From the NCBI RefSeq assembly GCF_025717555.1, contig NZ_JAJIRP010000001.1, forward strand, positions 496,001 to 560,000: 64,000 nucleotides of DNA, in the 5' to 3' direction. Made by a program: the position numbers and the translations under genes. The stretch's first letter is position 1. The number at the start of each line of letters is the position of its first letter. This DNA is from Paucibacter sp. B2R-40 (GTDB taxonomy: Bacteria; Pseudomonadota; Gammaproteobacteria; Burkholderiales; Burkholderiaceae_C). The notes under the pieces were generated by a model, which was given only the letters and a program-made list of their open reading frames with translations, was not told the DNA's origin and did not search any database. Positions 7,997 through 16,781 of this stretch are shown piece by piece.

Positions 7997-9799
7997 ATGA
8001 CTACAGAGATATCGGAGCTGCCGGCCGCCGCAGCCGAGGCGCCCGCAGAGGCAGCCGGCGCTGCGCAAGCCGAACTGAGCGCAGAAGAGCAAGCCGCCGC
8101 TGAGGCCGAGGCTGCCCGGCTGCAAGCCCAGCGGGATGCCGAACGTGAGGCCGAAGAAAAGGCCGCGGCCGAGCGCGAGGCGCGCCACAAGCGCCTGATG
8201 CAAAAGATTGCCAAACAAGCCGACTTCGCTTCGATGAAGGACTCGGTGCGCTTGATGCAAAAGATTTCGCGCTCCGAAAACGCCCATGCGCGCGCGCTCA
8301 GCGGCGCGATCTCGGAAGACATCGCGATGACGGCCAAGCTCTTGCGCCTGGTCAATGCGGCGTTTTATAGCTCGGCCGGCGGCGGCTCCATCACCAATTT
8401 GCAGCGCGCGGTGGCGTTGATGGGCTTTCAGACCGTCGGCATGATGGCCAATTCACTGATGCTGTTTGACCGCCTGCCCAAGGGCTCGGACGGCAACCGG
8501 CTGCGCGAGGAGTTTGGCCGCGCCCAATTGGCCGCGCTGCTGGCGCAGCAGTTTTGCAACCGCAGCAAGCAGCTGGAGGTGGCCTATCTGGCCGCTTTGT
8601 TCCAAAACCTCGGGGGCATGTTGGGGGGCTTGCATTTCCCCGAGGAGTTGCACGGCTTTGAAGAAAAGCTGGCGGCGCGCGGCCTGGACGTCGGCAAGCA
8701 AGAATGGATGGACGCACGCGACAAGCTGGCGCGCGAACATTGGGGCGTGGACATCGAAGACATCGCGATCGACGTGGCCGGGCAATGGGGTTGGCCCGAA
8801 ACCGTGCGCAACGGCATGCGCCGCCTGCAGCCCAGCAGCAGCGAGCGCGCCGCCAGCGCCGAGGAATACCAGCGCGTGCTTTGCACTTCGGCCAATGTCT
8901 TGGCGGCTCAGTTGCTGGGCCTGCCCGGCGGCGGCTCGGCAGAAGAAAAGGCCGAGGCCCGGCGCGCCTGCGTCGAACGCTTTGCGGCCGAGATGGCTGT
9001 GCCTTTGAGCCTCAACCCCGAGCCGCTGGTCGAGGAAGTGGCGGGCGTGCAGCAGGTCTGGGACGACTTGGCGCAGGTGCTCGGCTTTGGCCCGGTGGCG
9101 GCGCCTGCGGTGGCGAAAAAACCCAAGGAGGCCGAGCTGGCCAGCAAGCCGGCGCCCGCGAAGCTGGGCGCTGCGGCGCCAGTTGCTGCGCCGGCAGCAG
9201 CGGCCAAGCCCACCGCCATAGCCGCCGCCAAACCGGCAGCGCCAAGGCCCGTAGCGCCGACGCTGCCGGTCAACCCGGCGGTGGCCGAGTCGCTGTCTGA
9301 CGCGCTCGAAAAACTCAGCGGCCTGGTCTTGGCCGGAGCGCCTGCCGGCCAATTGCTGCAGCTTTGCATGCGCCAGATGCATGAAGCCTTGAACCTGCGC
9401 CGCGTGGTGGTCTGCCTGCGGGACGGCAGCGGCGCCATGTTGAAGGGCGGCATGGGCGTGGGCGAGCGCGCAACGGCTTTGGCGCCGGTATTCCAAATCC
9501 CGCTGCAGCCGCCGAACGAACTGTTCGGCCTGCTCTGCAGCAAGGGCGCCGATACCTTGATCTCGGACACCGCTGACCCGGTGATCGCGCAGCGCCTGCC
9601 GGCCTGGTTCCGCAACCAGGTGCAGGCCGGCACCTTTGTGCTGCTGCCCATGGTGGCGGGCGGCCAAGTGCTCGGCGCCTTCTACGGTGACAAGGCCGAT
9701 GCGGGCACCTTGCAGATCAGCGAGCGGGAGTTGACCTTGCTGAAGACGCTGCGCAACCAGGTCGTGATGGCCTTGCGCTTTGGTGGCGGCAACAACTAA
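7997..9799 (+). CDS. HDOD-GAF two-domain signalling protein
   Basis: A 600-residue soluble protein. Residues 1-70 are Ala/Glu-rich and probably a charged helix or coiled coil. Residues about 75-270 form an HDOD domain: ISEDIAMTAKLLRLVNAAFY, AVALMGFQTVGMMANSLML and ALFQNLGGMLGGLHFPEEL. A low-complexity Ala/Pro/Lys linker (about 370-425) follows. The C-terminal 160 residues look GAF-like (LCMRQMHEALNLRRVVVCL to LKTLRNQVVMALRFG). HDOD domains are non-catalytic relatives of HD hydrolases found in signalling. The next gene, 25 nt away, encodes a degenerate HD-GYP protein, so the pair probably acts in one pathway. The ligand is unknown. Confidence 0.85.
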   Translation: MTTEISELPAAAAEAPAEAAGAAQAELSAEEQAAAEAEAARLQAQRDAEREAEEKAAAEREARHKRLMQKIAKQADFASMKDSVRLMQKISRSENAHARALSGAISEDIAMTAKLLRLVNAAFYSSAGGGSITNLQRAVALMGFQTVGMMANSLMLFDRLPKGSDGNRLREEFGRAQLAALLAQQFCNRSKQLEVAYLAALFQNLGGMLGGLHFPEELHGFEEKLAARGLDVGKQEWMDARDKLAREHWGVDIEDIAIDVAGQWGWPETVRNGMRRLQPSSSERAASAEEYQRVLCTSANVLAAQLLGLPGGGSAEEKAEARRACVERFAAEMAVPLSLNPEPLVEEVAGVQQVWDDLAQVLGFGPVAAPAVAKKPKEAELASKPAPAKLGAAAPVAAPAAAAKPTAIAAAKPAAPRPVAPTLPVNPAVAESLSDALEKLSGLVLAGAPAGQLLQLCMRQMHEALNLRRVVVCLRDGSGAMLKGGMGVGERATALAPVFQIPLQPPNELFGLLCSKGADTLISDTADPVIAQRLPAWFRNQVQAGTFVLLPMVAGGQVLGAFYGDKADAGTLQISERELTLLKTLRNQVVMALRFGGGNN

Positions 9800-9824
9800 G
9801 GGCTTTCCCCCCGGACCACAAATC

Positions 9825-10976
9825 ATGCAATTGCTGAAGCTGGTCGCGGAACAAATTCGGATCGGGGCACGCCTGCCCTTCAATGTGCGCGACGCCGAGG
9901 GCGGCCTGCTCTTGGCCTGCGGGCAGATCGTCATCAGTGCGGCGCAGCTGGCCGCCTTGTTGGCCCGCGGCATGTATGCCGATATGGCGGAGCTGCGCGC
10001 CCTGCAGGCCGGCGACAAGGTGCCCACCGAGCCGCCGCCGCTGGCAACGCGCTGGGCGCAGGCGGTCTGGGCCGTCGATGCAATGTTGAAGACCTTGCCC
10101 GACGGCCTGCACTTCATGGCAAGTTGCGATGAGGCGGCCAGCGAGGTGATCGCCCTGGCAGTGCAAGATGGTGATCTGGCGCTCTACCAAACCGTGCGTC
10201 AAGAGGGGCTGCAATTGCGCCTTTACGGCCTCACGCATGCCTTGTACGTCGCCACGCTGAGCCTGATGGTGGCGCGCCGACTGGGCTGGGCCGAGGTCAG
10301 GCAGCGCAGAGTCGTCAAGGCGGCCTTGACGATGAATGTCAGCATCATTGAGCTGCAGGGCGTCTATGCCATGACGGGTGGGCGCCTGACGGCCTCGCAG
10401 CGTGAGCTGCTGCGGCTGCACCCGGAAGAAGCCTACAAGCGCCTGCGCGCCGCCGGCATCGATGACGAGGAATGGTTGCAGGCGGTGGCTCAGCATCATG
10501 AGCAGGCCAGCGGCAGGGGCTACCCCAAGGGCGTGCGCGATATCTGTGAGATGGCGCAGCTGCTGCGCCTGGTGGATGTGTTCCTGGCCAAGATCAGCTC
10601 GCGCGTCAATCGGCCGGCGCTGGAGATCAAGGTCGCCGCGCGCCAGGTCTATGAGCAAAACCCGGGCAACCCTATGGCCGCGTCCTTGATCAAAGAGTTC
10701 GGCATGTATCCGCCGGGCGAGTTGCTGCGTCTGGCCAATGGCGATTTGGCGGTGGTGATCAGGCGCGGTGCTACGCTGCAATGCCCGCTGGTGATGGCGC
10801 TGGCGGACAGCCGAGGTCAGCTCAAGGCGCAGCTGCAACGCTTTGACACGGCGCAGCGCGAATACGCGGTGGTTGGTGTCGAGGCCGACAAAAGCATGAT
10901 GGCCCGCATGCCCAGTGAGCGGCTCTACGGCCTGTACGGCATGCATGGCTTGGACAGCTTGAATCCCAGCCATTGA
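9825..10976 (+). CDS. degenerate HD-GYP domain protein
   Basis: A 383-residue protein starting at ATG 9825 (MQLLKLVAEQIRIG), 25 nt after the HDOD gene. The first 100 residues form a small domain like those preceding HD-GYP domains (PFNVRDAEGGLLLACGQ). The HD-GYP core keeps the GYP end: HHEQASGRGYP, His224-His225 and Gly232-Tyr233-Pro234. Where active enzymes carry the HDIGK metal-binding pair, this protein reads LTMNVSIIEL (Met170-Asn171). Cyclic-di-GMP hydrolysis is therefore unlikely. A sensory or scaffolding role with the HDOD partner is inferred. C-terminal residues 290-383 form a variable tail domain. Confidence 0.83.
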   Translation: MQLLKLVAEQIRIGARLPFNVRDAEGGLLLACGQIVISAAQLAALLARGMYADMAELRALQAGDKVPTEPPPLATRWAQAVWAVDAMLKTLPDGLHFMASCDEAASEVIALAVQDGDLALYQTVRQEGLQLRLYGLTHALYVATLSLMVARRLGWAEVRQRRVVKAALTMNVSIIELQGVYAMTGGRLTASQRELLRLHPEEAYKRLRAAGIDDEEWLQAVAQHHEQASGRGYPKGVRDICEMAQLLRLVDVFLAKISSRVNRPALEIKVAARQVYEQNPGNPMAASLIKEFGMYPPGELLRLANGDLAVVIRRGATLQCPLVMALADSRGQLKAQLQRFDTAQREYAVVGVEADKSMMARMPSERLYGLYGMHGLDSLNPSH

Positions 10977-11042
10977 GCAGCGAGGAAAACCCGTTCGTGC
11001 TACAAAGCCGGCTTGTTTTGTTTCAGCAGCTTAGGACTCACG

Positions 11043-11672
11043 ATGGAATTCTCGACTTGGGCTGCATTTTTCGCCGCTTCTTGGGCGATCAGCCTGTCCC
11101 CCGGCGCGGGCGCCATCGCGGCGATGAGCTCGGGGCTCAATCACGGCTTTCGGCGCGGCTACTTCACCACCTTTGGTCTGATCCTGGGCATCCTGACCCA
11201 GATCCTCTTGGTCGGTGCAGGGCTTGGCGCCTTGATCGCCACCTCCAGCATCGGCTTCGCGCTGGTCAAGTATTTGGGCGTCGCCTACTTGGTTTATCTG
11301 GGCGTGCAGCAATGGCGCGCGCCGGCTACGCCCATGGTGGCGGCCCGCAGTGAAGGCCCGCAAATCACGCGCCGCCAACTGGTGCTGCGCGGCTGGGGTA
11401 TCAATGCGGTCAACCCCAAGGGCACGGTGTTCCTGCTGGCGGTGGTGCCGCAATTCTTGAACCTCAAGGGCGATCTGACCCAGCAATACCTGGTGATCGC
11501 CGCGACGCTGGCCTTCACCGATATGGTGGTGATGGCCGGCTACACGGCCTTGGCCGCCCGAGTCTTGTCGGCCTTGCGCTCCAGCCACCACATCAAAATC
11601 ATGAACCGCACCTTTGGCACGCTCTTCATCGCGGCCGGCGCCTTGCTGGCGACCTTCAAGCGCAGCGCCTGA
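11043..11672 (+). CDS. LysE/RhtB-family amino acid exporter
   Basis: A 209-residue inner-membrane protein starting at ATG 11043 (MEFSTWAAFFAASWAIS). It has about six transmembrane segments and the family's early SPGAGAIAAMSSGLNHGF block, equivalent to the SPGPN-type signature of LysE/RhtB exporters. A second family block is NAVNPKGTVFLLAVVPQF. The predicted role is export of an amino acid or homoserine-lactone-type substrate; specificity is not readable. Its TGA shares one base with the ATG of the following EamA transporter, so the two are probably co-translated. Confidence 0.88.
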   Translation: MEFSTWAAFFAASWAISLSPGAGAIAAMSSGLNHGFRRGYFTTFGLILGILTQILLVGAGLGALIATSSIGFALVKYLGVAYLVYLGVQQWRAPATPMVAARSEGPQITRRQLVLRGWGINAVNPKGTVFLLAVVPQFLNLKGDLTQQYLVIAATLAFTDMVVMAGYTALAARVLSALRSSHHIKIMNRTFGTLFIAAGALLATFKRSA

Positions 11673-12553
11673 TGGCGCGGCTGTCTGCCCGCACCCTGTT
11701 CTGGGGCCCGACGCTGATCTGGGCCAGCACCTGGCATGTGATCCTTTATCAGCTGGCCAGCGGCGTGCCGGTGCTGAACTCGGTGGCCTGGCGCTTTGCG
11801 ATTGCGGCGCTCTTGTTGATAGGCTTGGCGCGAATACGCGGCGAGTCCTTGCGCATGCCGGTGTCCGCCCACGGGCTGATGCTGGCCACCGGCATCGTCC
11901 AGTACAGCGGCAATTACTTTTCGGTCTACGAGGCCGAGCGGCATATCCCGACCGGCTTGGTGGCGGTTTTGTTTTGCCTGATGGTGTTCGGCAACGCCTT
12001 GTCCGGGCGGCTCTTTTTCGGTCAGTCGGTGACGCGGCGCTTCCTGGTTTCGGCCAGCGGCGGCGTGCTCGGTGTGGTGATGATTTTTTGGCCCGAGATT
12101 GCCGAGACCGGCGCGCGGCCTAGTGCAGCGTTGGGCCTAGGCTTGGGGCTGTTGGCCGTCTTGGCCGCCTGCATCGGCAATGTGCTGACGCTGACGCTGA
12201 CCCGGCGTGGGCTGGCGCTGGTGCCCGTGCTGGCCTGGAGCATGGGCTATGGCGCGCTGTTTTTGATTCTGATGTCGCTGCTGAGCGGCCAGGGTCTGCA
12301 CTTTGACTGGCATGCGCCTTATGTCTTGAGCCTGCTCTATCTGTCGGTGTTTGGCTCGGTCACAGCCTTTGTCTTGTATTTCAAGTTGGCCCAGTTGCAG
12401 GGGCCGGCACGGGCCGCTTTGACCGGGGTGGTGATCCCGGTCATAGCGCTGGTGATCTCGGCCGCGCTGGAAGGCTGGGTGCCGACGGTCTTGTCCGTCA
12501 GCGGCATGGCGCTGTGCCTGGTCAGCATCTATCTGGCGACCAAGCAGCGCTGA
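11672..12553 (+). CDS. EamA/DMT-family transporter
   Basis: A 293-residue ten-helix drug/metabolite transporter with two EamA repeats. Family features are ARTLFWGPTLIWASTWHVI at the start, GIVQYSGNYFSVYEAERHI in the first repeat and PARAALTGVVIPVIALVIS in the second. Length is typical. The ATG overlaps the LysE stop by one base, giving a two-gene exporter unit. Direction is probably efflux of small metabolites; the substrate is unknown. Confidence 0.85.
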   Translation: MARLSARTLFWGPTLIWASTWHVILYQLASGVPVLNSVAWRFAIAALLLIGLARIRGESLRMPVSAHGLMLATGIVQYSGNYFSVYEAERHIPTGLVAVLFCLMVFGNALSGRLFFGQSVTRRFLVSASGGVLGVVMIFWPEIAETGARPSAALGLGLGLLAVLAACIGNVLTLTLTRRGLALVPVLAWSMGYGALFLILMSLLSGQGLHFDWHAPYVLSLLYLSVFGSVTAFVLYFKLAQLQGPARAALTGVVIPVIALVISAALEGWVPTVLSVSGMALCLVSIYLATKQR

Positions 12554-12556
12554 GCT

Positions 12557-12928
12557 TTACCTCAAGCGCAAGGGCTCCTCGCGCTCTTCCGGCACCAGCA
12601 CCCACAGGATCAAGTAGGTAATCAAGCCGATGCCATGGCAGGGCAGGAAGGCAATAAAGATCAGCCGCCAGATCCAGGCGGCCAAGCCGCTGATCTGGCT
12701 CAAACCCCCGCACACGCCGCCCAACCAGCGTTCATCGCGGCTGCGTTGCAGACCGTTGATCGCGTGGCCCAGGCCGGCGCCTTGAGGCTGCCGGCGCGGC
12801 GCATCAGTGCCGTTGATGTCTGCTGCGCCGTCCAGCAGCTTGGCCTTGGCGCGACTGAATTCATCGTCGGACAGCAGGCCGGCTTGATGCAAATCGGCGA
12901 GGCGTTCGAATTCGTTGCTGAAAGACAT
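12557..12928 (-). CDS. SHOCT-PspC domain membrane protein
   Basis: A 123-residue protein from ATG 12928, preceded by AGGAG 6 nt away. The longer frame upstream is discarded because it lacks a ribosome site. Residues 5-35 form a short SHOCT-like motif (RLADLHQAGLLSDDEFSRAK). Residues 60-115 form a PspC domain: WLGGVCGGLSQISGLAAWIWR followed by a transmembrane helix ending in YLILWVLVPEE. PspC proteins respond to envelope stress in the phage-shock system, but no pspA or pspF is nearby, so this is a stand-alone form. Confidence 0.86.
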   Translation of the reverse strand: MSFSNEFERLADLHQAGLLSDDEFSRAKAKLLDGAADINGTDAPRRQPQGAGLGHAINGLQRSRDERWLGGVCGGLSQISGLAAWIWRLIFIAFLPCHGIGLITYLILWVLVPEEREEPLRLR

Positions 12929-13042
12929 GGTGAGCTCCTGATACTGCAGGCTGAAGTGCCATGCCTGCAGTCTGCGGTCTAGTTCGGCACGAAGCGAGCG
13001 GCGTGCGACGAACTGCAAGGCGCGCCGACCGAGGCGTTAAAA

Positions 13043-13059
13043 CCTAGGGTAATCCCTGG
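13043..13059. promoter_or_regulatory. palindromic operator-like site upstream of the PspC gene
   Basis: CCTAGGG-TAAT-CCCTGG is an interrupted palindrome (CC.AGGG / CCCT.GG) located 115 nt upstream of the PspC start and 9 nt after the end of arfB. It stands out as an AT-containing symmetric site in a GC-rich spacer. A dimeric regulator site is inferred; no cognate regulator is identified. Confidence 0.35.
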
Positions 13060-13067
13060 CTATTCGT

Positions 13068-13472
13068 CTACTCACTGACCCGCCCACGCCCGGCCTTGAT
13101 GCCGCTGCGCTGCGCCTTGCCTTCCAGCCGCCTCATCTTGGAGCCATAGGTCGGCTTGGTGGCGCGCCGGGTCTTGGGTGTGTGGGCGACGCCTTGCACC
13201 ATCTCGATCAGCCGGGCCACAGCATCGGCGCGGTTTTGCTCCTGGCTGCGGGTTTCCTGCGCCTTGATGACGATCACACCTTCATTGGTGATGCGCTGAT
13301 CAGACAGCGCCAGCAGCCGCTCTTTGATGATGGGCGGCAGCGTCGAGCGATGGATGTCAAAGCGCAGATGGACGGCGCTGGAGACCTTGTTGACGTTTTG
13401 CCCGCCGGGACCGCTGGCACGGATGAAGCTGAAATCGAGCTCCCAATCGGCCGGCGTCCAGTGCAGATTCAC
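13068..13472 (-). CDS. arfB: alternative ribosome-rescue factor ArfB (YaeJ)
   Basis: A 134-residue peptidyl-tRNA hydrolase-type protein with the GGQ motif (SGPGGQNVNKVSSAVHLRFDI). The basic C-terminal tail (KMRRLEGKAQRSGIKAGRGR) enters the mRNA channel of stalled ribosomes in this family. Length fits ArfB (about 140) and is too short for a class I release factor. It starts 6 nt after the alanine racemase stop, so it is probably the second gene of an alr-arfB unit. Confidence 0.92.
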   Translation of the reverse strand: MNLHWTPADWELDFSFIRASGPGGQNVNKVSSAVHLRFDIHRSTLPPIIKERLLALSDQRITNEGVIVIKAQETRSQEQNRADAVARLIEMVQGVAHTPKTRRATKPTYGSKMRRLEGKAQRSGIKAGRGRVSE

Positions 13473-13478
13473 TGCAAC

Positions 13479-14588
13479 TCAGTCCAGATGTTGAACGGTC
13501 ACCGGCACGCGCTTGGCCAGCGCGCACATCAACTCATAGCCAATCGTGCCGGCTGCCTTGGCGACCTCATCGATGGGCAAGACCTGACCCTTGGGGCCTT
13601 GGCCCCACAGCGTCACCTCGCTGCCGAAGCCGGCCTGGGGCAAGGCGCTCAAGTCGACCGCCAGCATGTCCATCGAGACCCGGCCGACCGTCGTCGTGCG
13701 CTGGCCATTCACCAGCACCGGCGAGCCGCTCGGCACATGGCGCGGATAGCCATCGGCATAGCCGCAGGCGACCGTACCAATGCGCATCGGTTTGTCGGCC
13801 GTGAAGCTGCTGCCGTAACCGACCGTGTCGCCGGCCTGCAGTTGCTGCACGCCGATGATCCTGGAGCGCAGCGTCATCGCCGGCCGCAGATCCCAATGTT
13901 CCGGGCCATGCTCAGGGTAGTCGGGCACGCCGCCGTAGCTCATGATGCCGGCGCGCACCCAGTCGCTGCGCACGCGTGCGCTGTGGCGCAGGGTGGCGGC
14001 GCTGTTGCTGAGCGAGCGCTCACCGGGCAGGTCGGCGCAGACGGCCTCGAACACATCGAGCTGGTGCTGGATGCCGTCGACGCCGAAGCGCAGCGCGTCG
14101 GCGTCGGAGAAATGCGTCATCAGCGAAATCTCGTCCACCTGCGGCAAGGCGTTCAGCCGTGTCCAGGCGGCGCGGAAGGCGGTAGCGCTGAAGCCCAGCC
14201 GGTTCATGCCGCTATTGAGCTTCAGAAACACGCGGTGCGGCTCATGCGTCTTGTGCATCGCCAGCCAGTCGATCTGTTCCTCGCAATGCACGGCATGCCA
14301 GAGCTTCAGACGCGAACAGAGTTCCAGATCGCGGGTCTCGAAAGCGCCTTCCAGCAGCAAAATCGGGCCGCGCCAACCGAGCGCGCGCAGCTGCTGCGCC
14401 TCGTCCAGGTCAAGCAAGGCGAAGCCATCGGCACCGCGCAGGCCTTCATAAGCATTGGCGATGCCGTGGCCATAGGCATTGGCTTTGACGACCGCCCACA
14501 CCATCGCATCCGGCGCACAGGCGCGCGCGCGGGCAAGGTTATGGGCCAGGGCGGGGACGTGGATGAGGGCTTCAATAGGACGCGGCAT
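13479..14588 (-). CDS. alr: alanine racemase
   Basis: A 369-residue PLP enzyme converting L- to D-alanine for peptidoglycan. The cofactor lysine lies in [10 protein letters not shown] near residue 34. The substrate/oxyanion region is [10 protein letters not shown], and the C-terminal beta domain contains [20 protein letters not shown] and [11 protein letters not shown]. Length matches Alr/DadX. No D-amino acid dehydrogenase neighbour is present, so the biosynthetic Alr form is more likely than catabolic DadX. It is divergent from lplT; the 148-nt spacer contains a G-run/C-run inverted repeat (14613-14618 with 14634-14639). Confidence 0.94.
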   Translation of the reverse strand: MPRPIEALIHVPALAHNLARARACAPDAMVWAVVKANAYGHGIANAYEGLRGADGFALLDLDEAQQLRALGWRGPILLLEGAFETRDLELCSRLKLWHAVHCEEQIDWLAMHKTHEPHRVFLKLNSGMNRLGFSATAFRAAWTRLNALPQVDEISLMTHFSDADALRFGVDGIQHQLDVFEAVCADLPGERSLSNSAATLRHSARVRSDWVRAGIMSYGGVPDYPEHGPEHWDLRPAMTLRSRIIGVQQLQAGDTVGYGSSFTADKPMRIGTVACGYADGYPRHVPSGSPVLVNGQRTTTVGRVSMDMLAVDLSALPQAGFGSEVTLWGQGPKGQVLPIDEVAKAAGTIGYELMCALAKRVPVTVQHLD

Positions 14589-14736
14589 GGCCGAATTGTG
14601 GCATCTCGCCGAGGGGGCTTGGGCCTCGCCATCGCCCCCCCTAGAACAAGGCGCATGCTATAAACCCGGCGCAGCACCACATTTGCCGCGCGTTTTTGGC
14701 CGGGGTGGCGCCTTCTCAGCAGTTTTGAATGGGTTC

Positions 14737-16026
14737 ATGAAAAAAGGCTTTTCCACCATCATGTCAGCGCAGTTCTTCAGCTCGCTGGCTGACCAAGCTT
14801 TGCTGGTCGGAGCCATCGAGATGCTGAAGAGCACGGGCTCGCCGGCCTGGCAGATTCCCGCGTTGGGCCCCATATTTGCTTTGTTTTATGTGGTGCTGGC
14901 ACCTTTTGTGGGCGCTTTCGCGGACGCCGTGCCCAAGGGCAAGGTGATGTTTTATGCCAATCTGATCAAGATTGTCGGCTGCCTGATGATGCTTTTCGGC
15001 AGTCACCCGCTCTTGTCCTACGCGATCGTCGGCCTGGGGGCTGCGGCTTATTCGCCGGCCAAATACGGCATCTTGACCGAGTTGCTGCCACCTTCGCAAC
15101 TGGTCAAGGCCAATGGCTGGATCGAAGGGCTGACGATTGCTTCAATCATTTTGGGCATCCTGCTGGGCGGTCAATTGGTCGGCCCGCATTTGTCGCCGCT
15201 GTTGTTGGGCTTTGAAATGCCCTTCATTGATACCGGCGTGGATACGCCACCTGAGGCTGCAATTGCCAGCCTGGTGATCCTGTATGTGATCGCGGCTGCC
15301 TTTAACCTGGCCATCCCGCGCACTCAAACGGCCTTGCAGCCGCTGGCTGGCAGCCCAATCGTGCTGGTGCGTGATTTCGCGGCCTGCAACTCGCGCCTGT
15401 GGGCCGACAAGCTGGGTCAAATCTCGCTGGCCACCACGACGCTGTTCTGGGGCATTTCGGGCAATATGCGCATCATCGTGTTCCCCTGGGCGGCGGCAGC
15501 ACTCGGCTACTCCACCACGCAAGCGTCCACCTTGGGCGGTGTGGTGGCCTTGGGCACGGCGGTCGGCGCGGTGGCCGCGTCAATGTATATGCGCCTTGAC
15601 AGGGCGACCCGGGTGATCCCGCTGGGCATCATCCTGGGCCTCTTGGTGGTCGGCCTCAACGTGGTGACGAATATCTGGGTGGCCGTGCCCTTCCTGATTT
15701 TGCTCGGGCTGGTCGGCGGCTTCTTGGTCGTGCCGATGAACGCCTTGCTGCAACACCGGGGCCATAACCTGATGGGCGCGGGCCGCTCGATCGCGGTACA
15801 GAACTTCAACGAACAAGCCTGCATCCTGGGCCTGGGCGCGCTCTATACCGGCATGACGAGGATCGGGCTGTCGGCCTTTATCGCCATCTCGATCTTTGGT
15901 CTGATCGTGGCCGGCACGATGGCGTTGATCCGGCTTTGGCACAAGAGCAATTGCATCCATCATCGCGAAGAAGTCGAGCGCCTGATGGTGCTGGCGCGTT
16001 GCGATGAGTGCCATCCCGGCGTTTGA
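14737..16026 (+). CDS. lplT: lysophospholipid transporter LplT (MFS)
   Basis: A 429-residue, 12-helix major facilitator protein from ATG 14737 (MKKGFSTIMSAQFFSSLADQ). The N-terminal signature FFSSLADQALLVGAI and GLGAAAYSPAKYGILTELLP are characteristic of LplT, which flips lysophospholipids inward for re-acylation. In enterobacteria lplT is joined to the acyltransferase gene aas; here no aas is adjacent, as is common in betaproteobacteria. A TATAAA sequence at 14659-14664 is a possible -10, but no matching -35 is seen. The C-terminal CDECHP stretch is unusual and Cys/His-rich. Confidence 0.9.
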   Translation: MKKGFSTIMSAQFFSSLADQALLVGAIEMLKSTGSPAWQIPALGPIFALFYVVLAPFVGAFADAVPKGKVMFYANLIKIVGCLMMLFGSHPLLSYAIVGLGAAAYSPAKYGILTELLPPSQLVKANGWIEGLTIASIILGILLGGQLVGPHLSPLLLGFEMPFIDTGVDTPPEAAIASLVILYVIAAAFNLAIPRTQTALQPLAGSPIVLVRDFAACNSRLWADKLGQISLATTTLFWGISGNMRIIVFPWAAAALGYSTTQASTLGGVVALGTAVGAVAASMYMRLDRATRVIPLGIILGLLVVGLNVVTNIWVAVPFLILLGLVGGFLVVPMNALLQHRGHNLMGAGRSIAVQNFNEQACILGLGALYTGMTRIGLSAFIAISIFGLIVAGTMALIRLWHKSNCIHHREEVERLMVLARCDECHPGV

Positions 16027-16055
16027 ACCTCCTGCGAGCAAGCAGCGACGCTTGC

Positions 16056-16670
16056 TCAGCGCCCCAGCAGCTTTTCCATAAATACGCCGAAGGGATTGGC
16101 GCGGCGCTCATCGAAGGGGCCGCAGCGCTGAAAGCCTCCGCCTTCGGCCAGATGATGCAGCGCATGTTGGCGCACATCCGCCTCTAGCCTCAGCAGAGGG
16201 CGGCCCAGGCGCAGCGCTTCGCTTTCCAGCTTGCGGAGCAAAAGTTTGCCCATGCCTTGGCCGCGCCGGGCTGGTGCCACCATCAAGCACGCCAGCTCAG
16301 CGTACTCCTCGTGCAGCAGCAAGGCCCCGCAGGCAATGACCCGCATTTGGGCGTCACGCACCACGGCCAAGCGTGTGCTTGCCCGCCGCAGTGCGGCCTT
16401 GGCATTGCGGCGCGGCTCCTGTTGGGGCCGCAGCAGATGGTTCAGCTCCTGATCCAACTCGGTCAGCAGCGTTTGAACCTCGGCCTGAGCCAATGACTCC
16501 ATTTGCACCGTCGGGCTCGGCGCCGGACGGCTGATCATGTCACCGGCACGGGCAACCCAGATCTGGCCGCGGCCGAAATGCTGGCCGTGCAGGGCCTGCA
16601 GCGAGCCGATGAAGGGGTTTTGCAAGGGCAGGGCACCGAGCTGAAAGGTGGATGCAGCAAGTCTTCTCAT
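16056..16670 (-). CDS. GNAT-family N-acetyltransferase
   Basis: A 204-residue protein whose C-terminal 130 residues form a GNAT fold. The acetyl-CoA motif is VAPARRGQGMGKLLLRKLE, preceded by the strand YAELACLMV. The start at 16670 is supported by AAGGAG 6 nt upstream. It leaves an N-terminal extension of about 55 residues (LPLQNPFIGSLQALHGQ) not needed for the fold. Initiation at the internal Met in MISRPAP is an alternative. The substrate is unknown. It is divergent from the WYL-domain regulator at 16782. Confidence 0.82.
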   Translation of the reverse strand: MRRLAASTFQLGALPLQNPFIGSLQALHGQHFGRGQIWVARAGDMISRPAPSPTVQMESLAQAEVQTLLTELDQELNHLLRPQQEPRRNAKAALRRASTRLAVVRDAQMRVIACGALLLHEEYAELACLMVAPARRGQGMGKLLLRKLESEALRLGRPLLRLEADVRQHALHHLAEGGGFQRCGPFDERRANPFGVFMEKLLGR

Positions 16671-16781
16671 GGAAAGCTCCTTATCCGTGGTCTAGCGTTT
16701 AGCAGGGGGTTGATGCCCTCACTCACGCAAGTCGCGTGCCAATGTCTTGTGCGGGCTGATACTGGCCCGACAATGCGGACC

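Noticed and set aside
8453-10117. 554-codon antisense frame across the HDOD and HD-GYP genes
   Set aside because: It spans two genuine genes and their spacer, has no recognisable domain and shows shadow composition.
11001-11020. Terminator at AAGCCGGCTT before the LysE gene
   Set aside because: The palindrome has no loop and no proper T-run; chance palindromes of GCCGGC type are common at this GC content.
13182-14663. 493-codon frame antisense to alr and arfB
   Set aside because: The minus strand carries intact alanine racemase and ArfB motifs; this frame is a shadow.
14659-14664. TATAAA as a promoter for lplT
   Set aside because: No -35 hexamer at a usable distance; kept only as a remark in the gene entry.
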